A DNA stretch of 64,000 nt. It comes from CAZCEC01 sp964497615. Lineage in GTDB: Bacteria; Chloroflexota; Anaerolineae; Anaerolineales; UBA6663. Positions 8,745-18,516 of the stretch are shown here, one piece after another. Made by a program: the position numbers and the translations under genes. Numbering within the stretch: position 1 is the stretch's first letter; each line of letters starts with the position of its first letter. Below the pieces are notes generated by a model. It searched no databases. It was not told the DNA's origin and was given only the letters and a program-made list of their open reading frames with translations. The stretch spans positions 100,806-164,805 of the forward strand of contig CAZCEC010000003.1 in the NCBI GenBank assembly GCA_964497615.1, read 5' to 3'.

Positions 8745-8847
8745 CGGTGTTGTGCCTCCGTCGGGGTGGGGTAGGGTGGGCATCAGGTTATCACAGAGTG
8801 GCAGGTTGGCAAATGCTCCACTACAATTGCAGCGGAGGTAAGGTGTG

Positions 8848-9255
8848 ATGACTGACCCCAGCCCGCCCTCAGCCAGCGCTCCCCTCGCCTGTGCCAACTG
8901 CCACCACCCGTTGGACCCGGGCGACAAATTCTGCCGCGAGTGCGGCCTGCCCACGCTACGGCAGGCCGAGACCCAGCGCGCGGTGCGGACCGCTCCGCCG
9001 GATGCCCGCGAGTTGAAGAGCGCCCTGGAAGTCCAGCCCGACCCCAAGCCCTTTACGCGAGAAGGTTCAGTGCTCACTCCGCCCACGACGCCCAGCCCAG
9101 CAGTCGAGCCGGAGCTGACAACGGGCGGCGTGGTGCGCGTCACGAGCCCCACGCAGGCCACGCAGATGGCGCTGTCCACCTTGCTGATGGTGGGGCTGAT
9201 CGTCGTCTTTGTCGTCGTGGGCGTGATCTTGTTGTTCCTGGCCTTCCGCGGTTAA
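8848..9255 (+). CDS. Zinc-ribbon protein with C-terminal membrane anchor
   Basis: 135 aa. A zinc ribbon at the start has Cys15, Cys18, Cys29 and Cys32 (CANCHHPL then FCRECG), followed by about 65 residues of Pro-rich linker and one C-terminal TM helix (about 110-132, TLLMVGLIVVFVVVGVILLFL). The topology puts the ribbon in the cytoplasm. ATG 8848 or the GTG just before it (8845) could start it; GGAGG at 8834-8838 serves either. Function unknown. It is divergent from the beta-helix gene. Confidence 0.75.
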   Translation: MTDPSPPSASAPLACANCHHPLDPGDKFCRECGLPTLRQAETQRAVRTAPPDARELKSALEVQPDPKPFTREGSVLTPPTTPSPAVEPELTTGGVVRVTSPTQATQMALSTLLMVGLIVVFVVVGVILLFLAFRG

Positions 9256-9262
9256 ATAGAAA

Positions 9263-9285
9263 CCGGGCGTCCAGTGGACGCCCGG
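9263..9285 (-). terminator. Terminator shared by the zinc-ribbon and sufT genes
   Basis: Perfect 10-bp stem (9263-9272 with 9276-9285) with a 3-base loop between two convergent genes. On the minus strand it is followed by TTTCTATTT, so it is best placed to end the sufR-sufT transcript; on the plus strand the T tract is weak. Confidence 0.75.
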
Positions 9286-9305
9286 CTCGGTAACTTTTGG
9301 GTGCC

Positions 9306-9653
9306 TTAGAACAAGCCCCAATCGGCGCCGGCGCCTTCTTCCATCATGGCCGGCTCCCACAACTCGGTGCCCATCTCAATCGCGGCGGGCATGGCGGCCA
9401 CGTCGGCCACCTTCTTGCGGGTCTCCTCCATGATGGCCGGCCCGTAGGGACAGAAGGGCGTGGTGAGGATCATCGTCACCCGCGCCTTGTCGGGCTGCAA
9501 TTCCACATCGCGGATGAGGCCCAATTCGATGATGTTCAGCCCGATTTCGGGGTCCACGATCTCGCGCAGCGCCTCGCGCAAAGTTTCGGCTTTGGCCGGG
9601 TCCTGGCTCTCAACGGCCCAAACCACTTTTCGGGAATCTACGGCTTCGGTCAT
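9306..9653 (-). CDS. sufT: SufT/MIP18-like (DUF59) iron-sulfur assembly factor
   Basis: 115 aa from ATG 9653. The DUF59 core is clear: LREALREIVDPEIGLNIIELGLIRDVEL with the conserved DPE, followed by VTMILTTPFCPYGPAIMEE containing the single conserved Cys. SufT-type proteins help mature Fe-S proteins. The acidic tail ending in GAGADWGLF is also common in this group. Its start overlaps the sufR stop (ATGA), so the regulator and this factor are translated together, divergent from sufCBDSU. Confidence 0.88.
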   Translation of the reverse strand: MTEAVDSRKVVWAVESQDPAKAETLREALREIVDPEIGLNIIELGLIRDVELQPDKARVTMILTTPFCPYGPAIMEETRKKVADVAAMPAAIEMGTELWEPAMMEEGAGADWGLF

Positions 9654-10297
9654 GGTGTCACTCCCAGGGTAATCGTCTGCCTCGTCTCGGGCGTAATCAG
9701 GAAGACGCACCGATCAGCGCCATCCAGCACGCAGGTGGTCTTCTCCACATTGGCGTTCAGCACCTGCTGGATCACGGTGCGGTCAATGGCGCACACTTCA
9801 GGATGCCGCTGGCCGATGACCAGATAGGGGCAGGTGTATTCGGTGAGGGCAATCGTCTCGCCGGTGCGGTTCCAGCGGGCCATAAAGCCCTCGGCGCCCA
9901 ACATTTCGATGAGCAAGCCCATCTTGTCTTCCAGGGACTTGCCTTCCAGCCGCGCGGCATACTCGGCCACCATGCCCTCGGCCATGCGGGTAAACATCTC
10001 CTCCAGGGCATCTGATGGCAGGGATGCCTTTAATTCATCTAGCAGCCGCTCGCTGAGGCGCATGTACCGGGCGGGGAAGCGCTCATGGGCGGCCTCGGTC
10101 AATGAATACACGAGGTGCGGGCGGCCCACGCCGTGACGCACTTCGCTCGACCGGATGAGGCCTTCGGCCTGGAGGAAGGAAAGGTGATGGCGAACCGAGA
10201 CGGGCGAAATCGCCAGCGCATCGGCCAATTGGGCCACCGTGGCCTGTCCGCGCGCCTTGAGGGTGCGCAGCAGCGTTTCCCGGGTTGTGTGGGTCAT
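9650..10297 (-). CDS. sufR: SufR-like Fe-S-sensing transcriptional repressor
   Basis: 215 aa from ATG 10297. N-terminal winged helix (about 5-65: RETLLRTLKARGQATVAQLADALAISPVSVRHHL), then a helical dimer region and a C-terminal four-cysteine set (TCPY, VCAID, TTCVLD, RCVF) matching the Fe-S ligand pattern of cyanobacterial SufR. It is divergent from sufC with a shared control region, as expected of a suf repressor. A GTG lies directly before the ATG. The -10 box ends 8 nt before the ATG, so the mRNA appears to be leaderless. Confidence 0.85.
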   Translation of the reverse strand: MTHTTRETLLRTLKARGQATVAQLADALAISPVSVRHHLSFLQAEGLIRSSEVRHGVGRPHLVYSLTEAAHERFPARYMRLSERLLDELKASLPSDALEEMFTRMAEGMVAEYAARLEGKSLEDKMGLLIEMLGAEGFMARWNRTGETIALTEYTCPYLVIGQRHPEVCAIDRTVIQQVLNANVEKTTCVLDGADRCVFLITPETRQTITLGVTP

Positions 10298-10305
10298 CAC
10301 AAAGC

Positions 10306-10335
10306 AGTATATCATCCCCGAGGCAATACTGTCAA
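10306..10335 (-). promoter_or_regulatory. sufR promoter (minus strand), leaderless
   Basis: On the minus strand, -35 TTGACA (10330-10335), 18-bp spacer, -10 TATACT (10306-10311). The expected start of transcription falls at the GTG/ATG start of sufR, leaving no room for a ribosome-binding site. Confidence 0.75.
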
Positions 10336-10365
10336 TAAAAAAGATTAATATCAAAAATATTGACA
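10330..10365. promoter_or_regulatory. Inverted repeat over both -35 boxes (candidate SufR operator)
   Basis: TGTCAATA (10330-10337) and TATTGACA (10358-10365) are perfect 8-bp inverted arms around a 20-bp AT-rich centre. Each arm contains the -35 box of one of the two divergent promoters, so a protein bound here would block both. Confidence 0.5.
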
Positions 10366-10389
10366 CTTACTTGTGCGAAATGGTATAAT
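10360..10389 (+). promoter_or_regulatory. sufC operon promoter
   Basis: -35 TTGACA (10360-10365), 18-bp spacer, -10 TATAAT (10384-10389), fully consensus boxes. The leader to the sufC ATG is about 65 nt. Confidence 0.85.
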
Positions 10390-10402
10390 CCGTGCGAAAT
10401 GG
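10373..10402 (+). repeat. Direct repeat flanking the sufC -10 box (candidate operator)
   Basis: GTGCGAAATGG occurs at 10373-10383 and again at 10392-10402, 19 bp apart (about two helical turns), on either side of the -10 hexamer. Position suggests repressor binding. Confidence 0.5.
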
Positions 10403-10460
10403 GTGCCGCCGCCGCTGGCGCGCTGCACCACTCCGGCCGGTTCCAGGAGAACGTGTCCTT

Positions 10461-11235
10461 ATGACTTCGACGTTGGAAATCCGCAATTTGCATGTGTCCA
10501 TCATGGAAAAGCCCATTCTGAATGGGGTCAACCTGATGGTGAACCAGGGTGAAATCCATGCTTTGATGGGGCCGAATGGCACGGGCAAGAGCACGCTGGC
10601 TTATGCCCTCATGGGGCATCCGCACTACGCCGTCACGGCCGGCCAGATCATCTTCAAGGGCGTGGACCTGCTTGAGCTTGAACCCGACGAACGCGCCCGG
10701 CTGGGCCTGTTTCTGGCATTTCAGTATCCGGTGGCCATCCCCGGGGTCAGCGTTGCCAACTTCTTGCGCACGGCCATCAACGCCCGCCGCCGGGCCGTGA
10801 ACCCCGACGACAAGGGCATTCCCATTCCGGAGTTTCGCAAGCTGCTGCGGGCAAAGATGGACACGCTGCAGGTGCCGCACGGCTTCGCCGGCCGGTATCT
10901 CAACGAAGGCTTTTCGGGTGGTGAAAAGAAGCGGGCCGAAGTGCTGCAATTGGCCACGCTTGAACCGGAGATCGCCGTGCTGGACGAGACCGACTCCGGC
11001 CTCGACATCGACGCGCTGCGCATCGTCGCCTCGGGCGTCAACACCCTGGCCGGCCCGAACCTGGGCGTGTTGGTCATCACCCACTACCAGCGCATCCTGA
11101 ACTACATCAAGCCGAATTTTGTGCACATCATGCTGGGCGGCCGCATTGTGGAAACGGGAGGCGCCGATCTGGCCCTGCACCTGGAAGAGAAGGGCTATGA
11201 CTGGGTGCGCGAGAAGTATCAAGAGGAGCCGGCCA

Positions 11236-11243
<8 letters not shown>
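10461..11243 (+). CDS. sufC: SufC, ATPase of the Suf Fe-S cluster scaffold
   Basis: 260 aa from ATG 10461 with AGGAGA upstream; longer in-frame versions would start inside the promoter. Walker A GPNGTGKST, Q-loop, the SufC-specific signature FSGGEKKRAEVLQ, Walker B IAVLDETDSGLDIDAL (the ETDSGLD form that marks SufC) and H-loop VITHYQRIL. It powers the SufB-SufD scaffold. First gene of the operon; its end overlaps the sufB start by 8 bp. Confidence 0.96.
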
Positions 11244-12640
<1,397 letters not shown>

Positions 12641-12648
<8 letters not shown>

Positions 12649-13999
12649 GACCGTCATCACAACCGGCCGCCGCCGCGCTCCTGAGCCAGTGGCGACCGAC
12701 CTGACTTTTGACCGCGGCGCGGTACAGGCGCTGTCCAATACCACGAAGGACGCAGACTGGTATGCCCGCCGCCGGCTGGCGGCCTGGAAGGTGTACCACG
12801 GCCTGCCCATGCCGACTCTGTCTGACGACGCCTGGCGGCGCACCGACATCCGCAATTTCAAGTGGGGGGAGGTGGTACTGCCGCACACCCTGAACGGCCA
12901 CGCCCCCGCAGCGCGTCGCGTTCCCGCCGCCTTGCTCAAACCCTTGGCGGGCCGCGAGCAGGGCGGGTTGCTGGTGGCCGCGGGCGGCCGCGTGAGCGAG
13001 GCCAGCCTGCACCCGCGCCTCAAGCGCCAGGGGGTCGTCTTCACTGATTTCCTCAGTGCCACCCGCAAGCATCCGGACTTGGTGAAGAAGTATCTCGGCA
13101 AGGTGGTGCCCATCACGGAGGGCAAGTTCGCGGCGCTGGCTGAGACGCTGGCCGACGGCGGCCTGTTCGTCTACGTGCCTAAGGGTGTCGCACTAGACCT
13201 GCCGTTGCACTCGGTGGCGTGGCTGACAGGCCCGGCGCACTTTAGCCGGGTAATCATTGTTGTGGATGATGGCGCGAGCGCCACGGTCGTTCACGAGACG
13301 GCGTCGCCCGCCGCGGGCTCGGGCCAGGCCCTGCATGCGGGCACGGTGGAAGTGCTGGTTGGGAAGCAGGCCCGGCTGACGTTTGTTGAGCTGCAATCGC
13401 TGGGCGGGAACGTGTGGAACTTCACGCACGAGCGGGTGCGTGTTAAGGCGGACGCCAAGGTGGACTGGATCTTCTCCGCCGTGGGGACTCATCTGACTAA
13501 GAACTTCTCCGAGATCGACCTGGACGGCGAAAATGCCGTGGGCAAGATGTCGGGATTCTACTTCGCCGATGGCGAGCAGCACCTGGACCACGACACCCAG
13601 CAGAACCACAACGCGCCGCACACCACCAGCGACCTGCTGTTCAAGGGCGCCCTGCGCGACAAAAGCCGGTCGGTGTGGCAGGGCATGATCTACGTCGCGC
13701 CTGGCGCGCAGAAGACCGACGGCTATCAGGCCAACCGCAACTTGGTGCTCAGCCGCGGCGCGCGGGCCGACTCGATCCCCGGCCTGGAGATCATGGCCGA
13801 CGATGTGCGCTGCACGCATGGCGCCACGGTGGGCCAGCTTGAGCAGGAACACATCTTCTATCTTATGGCCCGCGGCCTGCCGCGCACCGAGGCCGAACGC
13901 CTCGTCGTGGACGGCTTCTTTGACCCGATTCTCCAACGCATTCCCTTCGAGGGCGTGCGCCAGCGGCTGAAGAAAGCCATCGAAGCCAAGATGGGGTAG
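12641..13999 (+). CDS. sufD: SufD, Fe-S cluster scaffold subunit
   Basis: 452 aa if begun at TTG 12641, which has GGAAGG five bases upstream and overlaps the sufB stop; no ATG is available near the start of homology. Core: WYARRRLAAWKVYHGLPMPTLSDDAWRRTDIRNFKW at the N-terminus, then the beta-helix (EGKFAALAETLADGGLFVYVPKGV), DLLFKGALRDKSRSVWQGMIYV and GATVGQLEQEHIFYLMARGLPRTEAERLVVDGFF. SufD pairs with SufB. Its length is normal. Confidence 0.92.
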
Positions 14000-14007
14000 G
14001 GCCGCCC

Positions 14008-15513
14008 GTGCAGGCGCGTTCCGGCGGGCTCAAGAAGTACGCCGCTGGCGAGAGCGTGGAGATGTACTGTGGCCACCTCGATGCCGCTGGCCGGCGCGTC
14101 ACCGACTGGCTGGCGGGCCGGGTGGTCGCCACTGACCACCGGATGGTGGCCGTCGAGTTCGACGTTGACGTATTCGCCAACAACGGTTGGCTCATCCCCG
14201 ACCGGACGCTGTGGTGCACGCATGGCTCCCGTCATCTGCGCCGCGCTCATTCCGTAGAGGACGCTGACATGGCTGCTGCAATCGATACCGCGCCCGATTT
14301 CTCGGCGCTGCGCGCCGACTTCCCGGCCCTGGCCCGCGAGGTGCGCCCCGGCGTGCCCCTGATCTATCTCGACTCAACCGCGACCGCGCAAAAGCCCCGC
14401 GCCGTGCTCGATGCCATGCAGTCGTACTACGAGCGCTCCAACGCCAATGTCCACCGCGGCATCCACACTCTGGCCGAGGAGGCGACCAGCCTTTACGAGG
14501 CGGGCCGGGAGCAGGCGCGGGCCTTCATCAATGCGGCATCGGTGCGGGAGATTATCTTCACGCGCAACACCACCGAGTCCATCAATCTGGTCGCCTTCAC
14601 CTGGGGGCGCGCTAACCTGCGGGCCGGTGACCTGATCGTGTACACGGAGATGGAGCACCACTCGAATCTCGTCCCCTGGCAGATGCTGGCCGCCGAGACG
14701 GGCGCGGAAGTCAAAGCCGTACCGGTCACGGATCAGGGGGATCTCGACCTGGAGGCGTATGACGCCCTCCTGGCGCGCGGACCCAAGCTGGTGTGCGTCG
14801 CGCATATGTCCAACGTGCTGGGCACGATTAACCCGATTGCCGACATGGCAGCCCGGGCACATGCCGCCGGGGCACTGATCCTGGTGGACGCAGCCCAGTC
14901 CGTGCCGCATCTGCCGGTGGACGTGCAGGCGTTGGATGTGGATTTCCTAGCGTTTTCCGCGCACAAGCTGTGCGGTCCGACCGGCATCGGTGTGCTGTGG
15001 GGCCGCCAGCGCCTGCTGGAGGCCATGCCGCCCTTCATGGGCGGCGGCGACATGATTCGCCGCGTCTATCTCTACGACTTCAAGCCGAACGAACTGCCGT
15101 ACAAGTTCGAGGCCGGCACGCCCGCCATCGCCGAGGCGGTGGGCCTGGGCGCGGCACTGGACTACCTCACCCGCGCCGGCATGTCCGCGATCCACGCTCA
15201 CGAACAGGCCATCATCGCCTATGCCCTCGACCGCCTGGAGGAAGTGCCCGGCATCCGGGTTTATGGTCCGCCCGCCGAACGGCGCGGCGGCGTGGCCTCC
15301 TTCTCGCTGGATGGTGTGCACCCGCATGACGTGGCGCAATTGCTCGACCGCGATGGCATCGCCGTGCGCGCGGGCCACCACTGCGCCATGCCCCTGCACG
15401 ACCGCTACGACCTGCCGGCCACCACCCGCGCCAGCTTCTATCTGTATAATACGACCAGCGAAGTGGACCGGCTGGTCGAAAGCCTCTACAAAGTCAAGCA
15501 AGTGTTCAGCTAG
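14008..15513 (+). CDS. sufS: SufS cysteine desulfurase with N-terminal fused domain
   Basis: 501 aa in one frame. Residues 88-501 (from ATG 14269) are a complete SufS: LIYLDSTATAQKP, PLP-binding Lys in SAHKLCGPTGIGVLWG (residue 233 of that part) and active-site Cys in RAGHHCAMPLH (372). SufS removes sulfur from cysteine for SufU/SufB. The first 87 residues (from GTG 14008) are a separate small beta-rich domain (GESVEMYCGHLDAAGRR, then GRVVATDHRMVAVEFDVDVF) with no known role. No stop codon separates them, yet ATG 14269 has its own AGAGG at 14256-14260, so a fusion, plain SufS or both may be made. Confidence 0.9.
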   Translation: MQARSGGLKKYAAGESVEMYCGHLDAAGRRVTDWLAGRVVATDHRMVAVEFDVDVFANNGWLIPDRTLWCTHGSRHLRRAHSVEDADMAAAIDTAPDFSALRADFPALAREVRPGVPLIYLDSTATAQKPRAVLDAMQSYYERSNANVHRGIHTLAEEATSLYEAGREQARAFINAASVREIIFTRNTTESINLVAFTWGRANLRAGDLIVYTEMEHHSNLVPWQMLAAETGAEVKAVPVTDQGDLDLEAYDALLARGPKLVCVAHMSNVLGTINPIADMAARAHAAGALILVDAAQSVPHLPVDVQALDVDFLAFSAHKLCGPTGIGVLWGRQRLLEAMPPFMGGGDMIRRVYLYDFKPNELPYKFEAGTPAIAEAVGLGAALDYLTRAGMSAIHAHEQAIIAYALDRLEEVPGIRVYGPPAERRGGVASFSLDGVHPHDVAQLLDRDGIAVRAGHHCAMPLHDRYDLPATTRASFYLYNTTSEVDRLVESLYKVKQVFS

Positions 15514-15526
15514 CCCGTGGCGCCCT

Positions 15527-15922
15527 ATGGACGATCTCTACCGCGAAGTCATCCTCGATCACTACAAGAACCCTCGCAACCAGGGCGTTCTCGAACCGAA
15601 CGACTTCAGCTACGAGGACGAGAACCCTCTGTGCGGCGACAAACTCCGGATTGACGTGCGCCTGGACGAGAATCAAATCGTCAAGGAAGTGGCGTTCTCC
15701 GGCCGGGGCTGCGCCATCTCGCAGGCCTCGGCCTCCATGCTGACCGAATCCATCCAAGGCAAGCCGCTGGCGGAGGTCCTCAAACTGAGCAAGGATGACA
15801 TCCTGGACATGCTCGGCATCGAATTGGGGCCGGTGCGGCTGAAGTGCGCGCTGCTGTCCCTGAAGGTCCTCAAGGCCGGCGCCTATGGCTTGCAGGGCCA
15901 GCACTACCATGACGAGGACTAA
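15527..15922 (+). CDS. sufU: SufU, sulfur-transfer partner of SufS
   Basis: 131 aa. DDLYREVILDHYKNPRNQGVL at the start and the three conserved Cys ligands in ENPLCGDKL, GRGCAIS and VRLKCALLSL mark the zinc-type SufU that accepts persulfide from SufS. The loop around LSKDDILDMLGIELGPVR is the SufU-specific insert that IscU lacks. It lies 13 bp after sufS. Confidence 0.94.
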   Translation: MDDLYREVILDHYKNPRNQGVLEPNDFSYEDENPLCGDKLRIDVRLDENQIVKEVAFSGRGCAISQASASMLTESIQGKPLAEVLKLSKDDILDMLGIELGPVRLKCALLSLKVLKAGAYGLQGQHYHDED

Positions 15923-15926
15923 CGAT

Positions 15927-16280
15927 ATGCCGTACTACGATAAGGTGGATCCGCTCACGGCCGACTATGTGGCCGTGGCGACGCGGGCTGAGCTGCCCAA
16001 TGGCGCTCGCAAGCTGCTGGAAGTGGACGGGCGCGCCCTGGCCGTCTTCAACATCGCCGGCACCTACTACTGCATCGCCGACGTGTGCTCGCACGATGAT
16101 GGGCCGGTGGCTGAAGGTGACCTGGTGGGGCACGAAATCGAGTGCCCGCGCCATGGCGCGCATTTCGACGTGCGCACGGGGCAGGTGCTGTCCTTTCCCG
16201 CCATCGTAGATATACCTGCCTATCCCGTTAAGGTCGAGGGCGACGACATACTCATCGGGCTGCCGCCCATCGAGGATTGA
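15927..16280 (+). CDS. Rieske-type [2Fe-2S] ferredoxin
   Basis: 117 aa. The Rieske cluster motif CSH then 16 residues to CPRH (VCSHDDGPVAEGDLVGHEIECPRHGAHF, split here as CSHDDGPV and ECPRHGAHF) is intact. It is the soluble ferredoxin form seen as the last gene of many SufBCDSU operons, where it probably carries electrons; the partner is not known. Start ATG 15927 follows the sufU stop by 4 bp; an alternative ATG at 15909 would overlap sufU. Confidence 0.88.
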   Translation: MPYYDKVDPLTADYVAVATRAELPNGARKLLEVDGRALAVFNIAGTYYCIADVCSHDDGPVAEGDLVGHEIECPRHGAHFDVRTGQVLSFPAIVDIPAYPVKVEGDDILIGLPPIED

Positions 16281-16368
16281 TCGCGCCGCCTGCGCGGGAT
16301 GTGGCCCGTCGTTCTTTCCACTTTAGGCCGACCCGGCCACCGGCCGGCGCCTCGTACAAAACTCCGGC

Positions 16369-16374
16369 TATAAT
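16369..16374 (+). promoter_or_regulatory. ligA -10 box, leaderless
   Basis: TATAAT ending 8 nt before the ligA ATG at 16383, with no ribosome-binding site between. Transcription should begin at or next to the ATG. The -35 is poor. Confidence 0.65.
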
Positions 16375-16382
16375 CCCCCTCC

Positions 16383-18437
16383 ATGCCATCGCCCAAGGAC
16401 CCTGCCGCGCGCATCGCGCAGCTCAGCCGTGAGCTGGCCTACCACAACTACCAGTACCACGTGCTGGCCGCGCCCGTCGTCTCCGACGCCGAGTTTGACA
16501 GGCTCTTTCACGAATTAAAGGCGCTGGAGGCGGCGCATCCGGACCTTGTCCGGCCGGATTCACCCACACGGCGGGTCGGGGGCGTCGTTTCGGAGCGCTT
16601 CGTCAAGGTACGCCACCCGGCGCCGATCCTCAGCCTGAGCAATGCCTTCTCGGGCGAGGACGTGCGGGCGTGGTTCGACCGGATTGCCCGCCTCGACGAC
16701 CGCGTGGAGCGCGCCGACTTCGTGGTGGAGCCCAAGATTGACGGACTGACGGTGGTGCTGCACTACGAAGACGGGCAGTTCGTGCGCGGCGCGACGCGCG
16801 GCGATGGCGAAGTCGGCGAGGAGATCACGCCCAACCTGCGCACCATTCGCTCGCTGCCGCTGTCCATCCCCGTTCAGCCGATTGGGCGAAAAGCCCGCCT
16901 GCCCGCGCCGCCGCCGCGGCTCGTCGTCCGCGGCGAGGCCGTCATCTATACCGCCGACTTCGAGCGCATGAACGCCGCCCTGGCCGCCGAAGGCAAGGAC
17001 ACCTACGTCAATCCGCGCAACACCGCCTCGGGCGCCCTGCGGCAACTGGATAGCGCGCTGACTGCGTCGCGGCCCATTTCGCTGCTGGCTTATGCCGTCG
17101 TCGAAGCCGAAGGCATCAGCCTGACCACCCAGTGGGACGTCATTAACTATCTGCGGCAGATGGGTTTCCCCACCGCCGCAACCAGCCAGCGCTGCGCCAC
17201 CATTGACGAGGTGATTGCCTATTGCGAGGCGCAGGCGGCTGTTCGCGATGAGTTGCCGTACGAAACCGACGGCCTGGTAGTCAAGCTGAACGACTTGCGC
17301 CTGGCGGCAGAGCTGGGCGTCGTCGGCAAGGATCCGCGCGGCGCGGTGGCCTACAAATTCCCGGCGCGCGAGGTCTCCACCCAGTTGCTCGACATTGTCG
17401 TCAATGTGGGCCGCACCGGGGTGCTCACCCCAAACGCCGTGCTGGAGCCGGTGGAGGTCGGCGGCGTCACGGTGCGCCAGGCGACGCTCCATAATTTCGA
17501 CTTCATTGCCGAGAAGGACATCCGCATAGGCGATCGGGTGCTGATCAAGCGGGCGGGCGAAGTCATCCCCTACGTCATCGGCCCAATTGCAGAGGCCCGT
17601 ACTGGTCAGGAGAAGAAATACCGCCGCCCCCGGAAGTGCCCGGTCTGCGGCGTGCCCATCGAGCGCGTGGAGGGCGAGGTGGCCTTCTATTGCGTCAACA
17701 GCGCCTGCCCGGCCCAGCTCAAGCGGCTGATCGAGAGCTTCGCCGCCGTGCTCGACATAGTTGGATTTGGCGAAAAGCTCGCCGTGCAATTGGTGGAGGC
17801 GGGGCTGGTGCGCGACCTGGCGGATGTGTTCACCCTCACGCGCGAACAATTGCTTGAACTGCCCGGCTTCGCGGAAAAGAAGGCTGACAACCTGCTGCAA
17901 TCTATCCACGGCACCCGCGAGCGGCTGGTCGCCGACCGCCAGTTGGGGCGCCTCATTACGGCTCTTGGCATCAGAGGGGTGGGGTGGGTGATGGCCCACG
18001 ATCTGGCCGCCCATTTTGGCCGCCTGGACGATCTGGCGGCGGCGAGTGCGGATGCCATACAGGCGGTGCCTGGCATTGGCCCGAATGTATCGCAGGCCGT
18101 GGTGGATTGGTTTGCCCTGCCGCGAAACCAGGAGCTGCTGGCGAAGCTCAAGCGGCTGGGCGTCTGGCCGGAAGGGACCGCGCGGGCGCAGGCGGTTGTG
18201 GGCGGGGCGCTGGACGGTCTGACCTTTGTCATCACCGGCACGCTGCCCGTGTGGTCGCGCGACGAAGCGCGGGCCTTCATTGAGGCTCACGGCGGGAAGG
18301 TTACCGATAGTGTGAGCAAAAAGACCAGCTACCTCGTGTTGGGCGAATCGCCAGGGTCCAAGTACGCCAAAGCGCAAAGCCTGGGCGTAGCGATCCTGGA
18401 CGAGGCCGGGCTGCGCCAGCTCGGCGGCGGGTCCTGA
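16383..18437 (+). CDS. ligA: NAD-dependent DNA ligase LigA
   Basis: 684 aa, full length. Ia and adenylation domains with the KxDG motif at Lys118 (VEPKIDG), OB fold, four-Cys zinc finger (KCPVCGVPIERV then FYCVNSACPAQL), helix-hairpin-helix repeats (LPGFAEKKADNLL, VPGIGPNVSQAV) and a C-terminal BRCT domain (GLTFVITGTLPVWSRDEA). It seals nicks in replication and repair. It has its own promoter. Confidence 0.97.
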   Translation: MPSPKDPAARIAQLSRELAYHNYQYHVLAAPVVSDAEFDRLFHELKALEAAHPDLVRPDSPTRRVGGVVSERFVKVRHPAPILSLSNAFSGEDVRAWFDRIARLDDRVERADFVVEPKIDGLTVVLHYEDGQFVRGATRGDGEVGEEITPNLRTIRSLPLSIPVQPIGRKARLPAPPPRLVVRGEAVIYTADFERMNAALAAEGKDTYVNPRNTASGALRQLDSALTASRPISLLAYAVVEAEGISLTTQWDVINYLRQMGFPTAATSQRCATIDEVIAYCEAQAAVRDELPYETDGLVVKLNDLRLAAELGVVGKDPRGAVAYKFPAREVSTQLLDIVVNVGRTGVLTPNAVLEPVEVGGVTVRQATLHNFDFIAEKDIRIGDRVLIKRAGEVIPYVIGPIAEARTGQEKKYRRPRKCPVCGVPIERVEGEVAFYCVNSACPAQLKRLIESFAAVLDIVGFGEKLAVQLVEAGLVRDLADVFTLTREQLLELPGFAEKKADNLLQSIHGTRERLVADRQLGRLITALGIRGVGWVMAHDLAAHFGRLDDLAAASADAIQAVPGIGPNVSQAVVDWFALPRNQELLAKLKRLGVWPEGTARAQAVVGGALDGLTFVITGTLPVWSRDEARAFIEAHGGKVTDSVSKKTSYLVLGESPGSKYAKAQSLGVAILDEAGLRQLGGGS

Positions 18438-18471
18438 TCCCGCCCTCTCAGCGCCAACGTCACCGATTTGT

Positions 18472-18479
18472 GCTATAGT
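18472..18479 (+). promoter_or_regulatory. Extended -10 promoter of the alpha-oxoamine synthase gene
   Basis: TATAGT (18474-18479) preceded by TGC gives an extended -10 element. The gene starts 38 nt later and has a normal AAGGAG site, so this transcript is leadered. Confidence 0.55.
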
Positions 18480-18516
18480 CTGCCGTCAACCTGGCTTGAC
18501 GGGCAAAGGAGCGGAT

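Noticed and set aside
8799..8827. Promoter for the zinc-ribbon gene (TGGCAG, 17 bp, TACAAT)
   Set aside because: The -35 matches consensus at too few positions; kept out of the feature list.
8745..9179. N-terminal extension of the beta-helix protein by 145 residues
   Set aside because: The extension lies antisense to the zinc-ribbon gene, has no folded character and precedes a proper membrane anchor with a GGAGG site at 8744.
16560..18377. Long open frame (605 codons) antisense to ligA
   Set aside because: Codon-structure shadow in GC-rich sequence; low-complexity His/Arg/Gln-rich product with no motif, while the other strand encodes a complete LigA.
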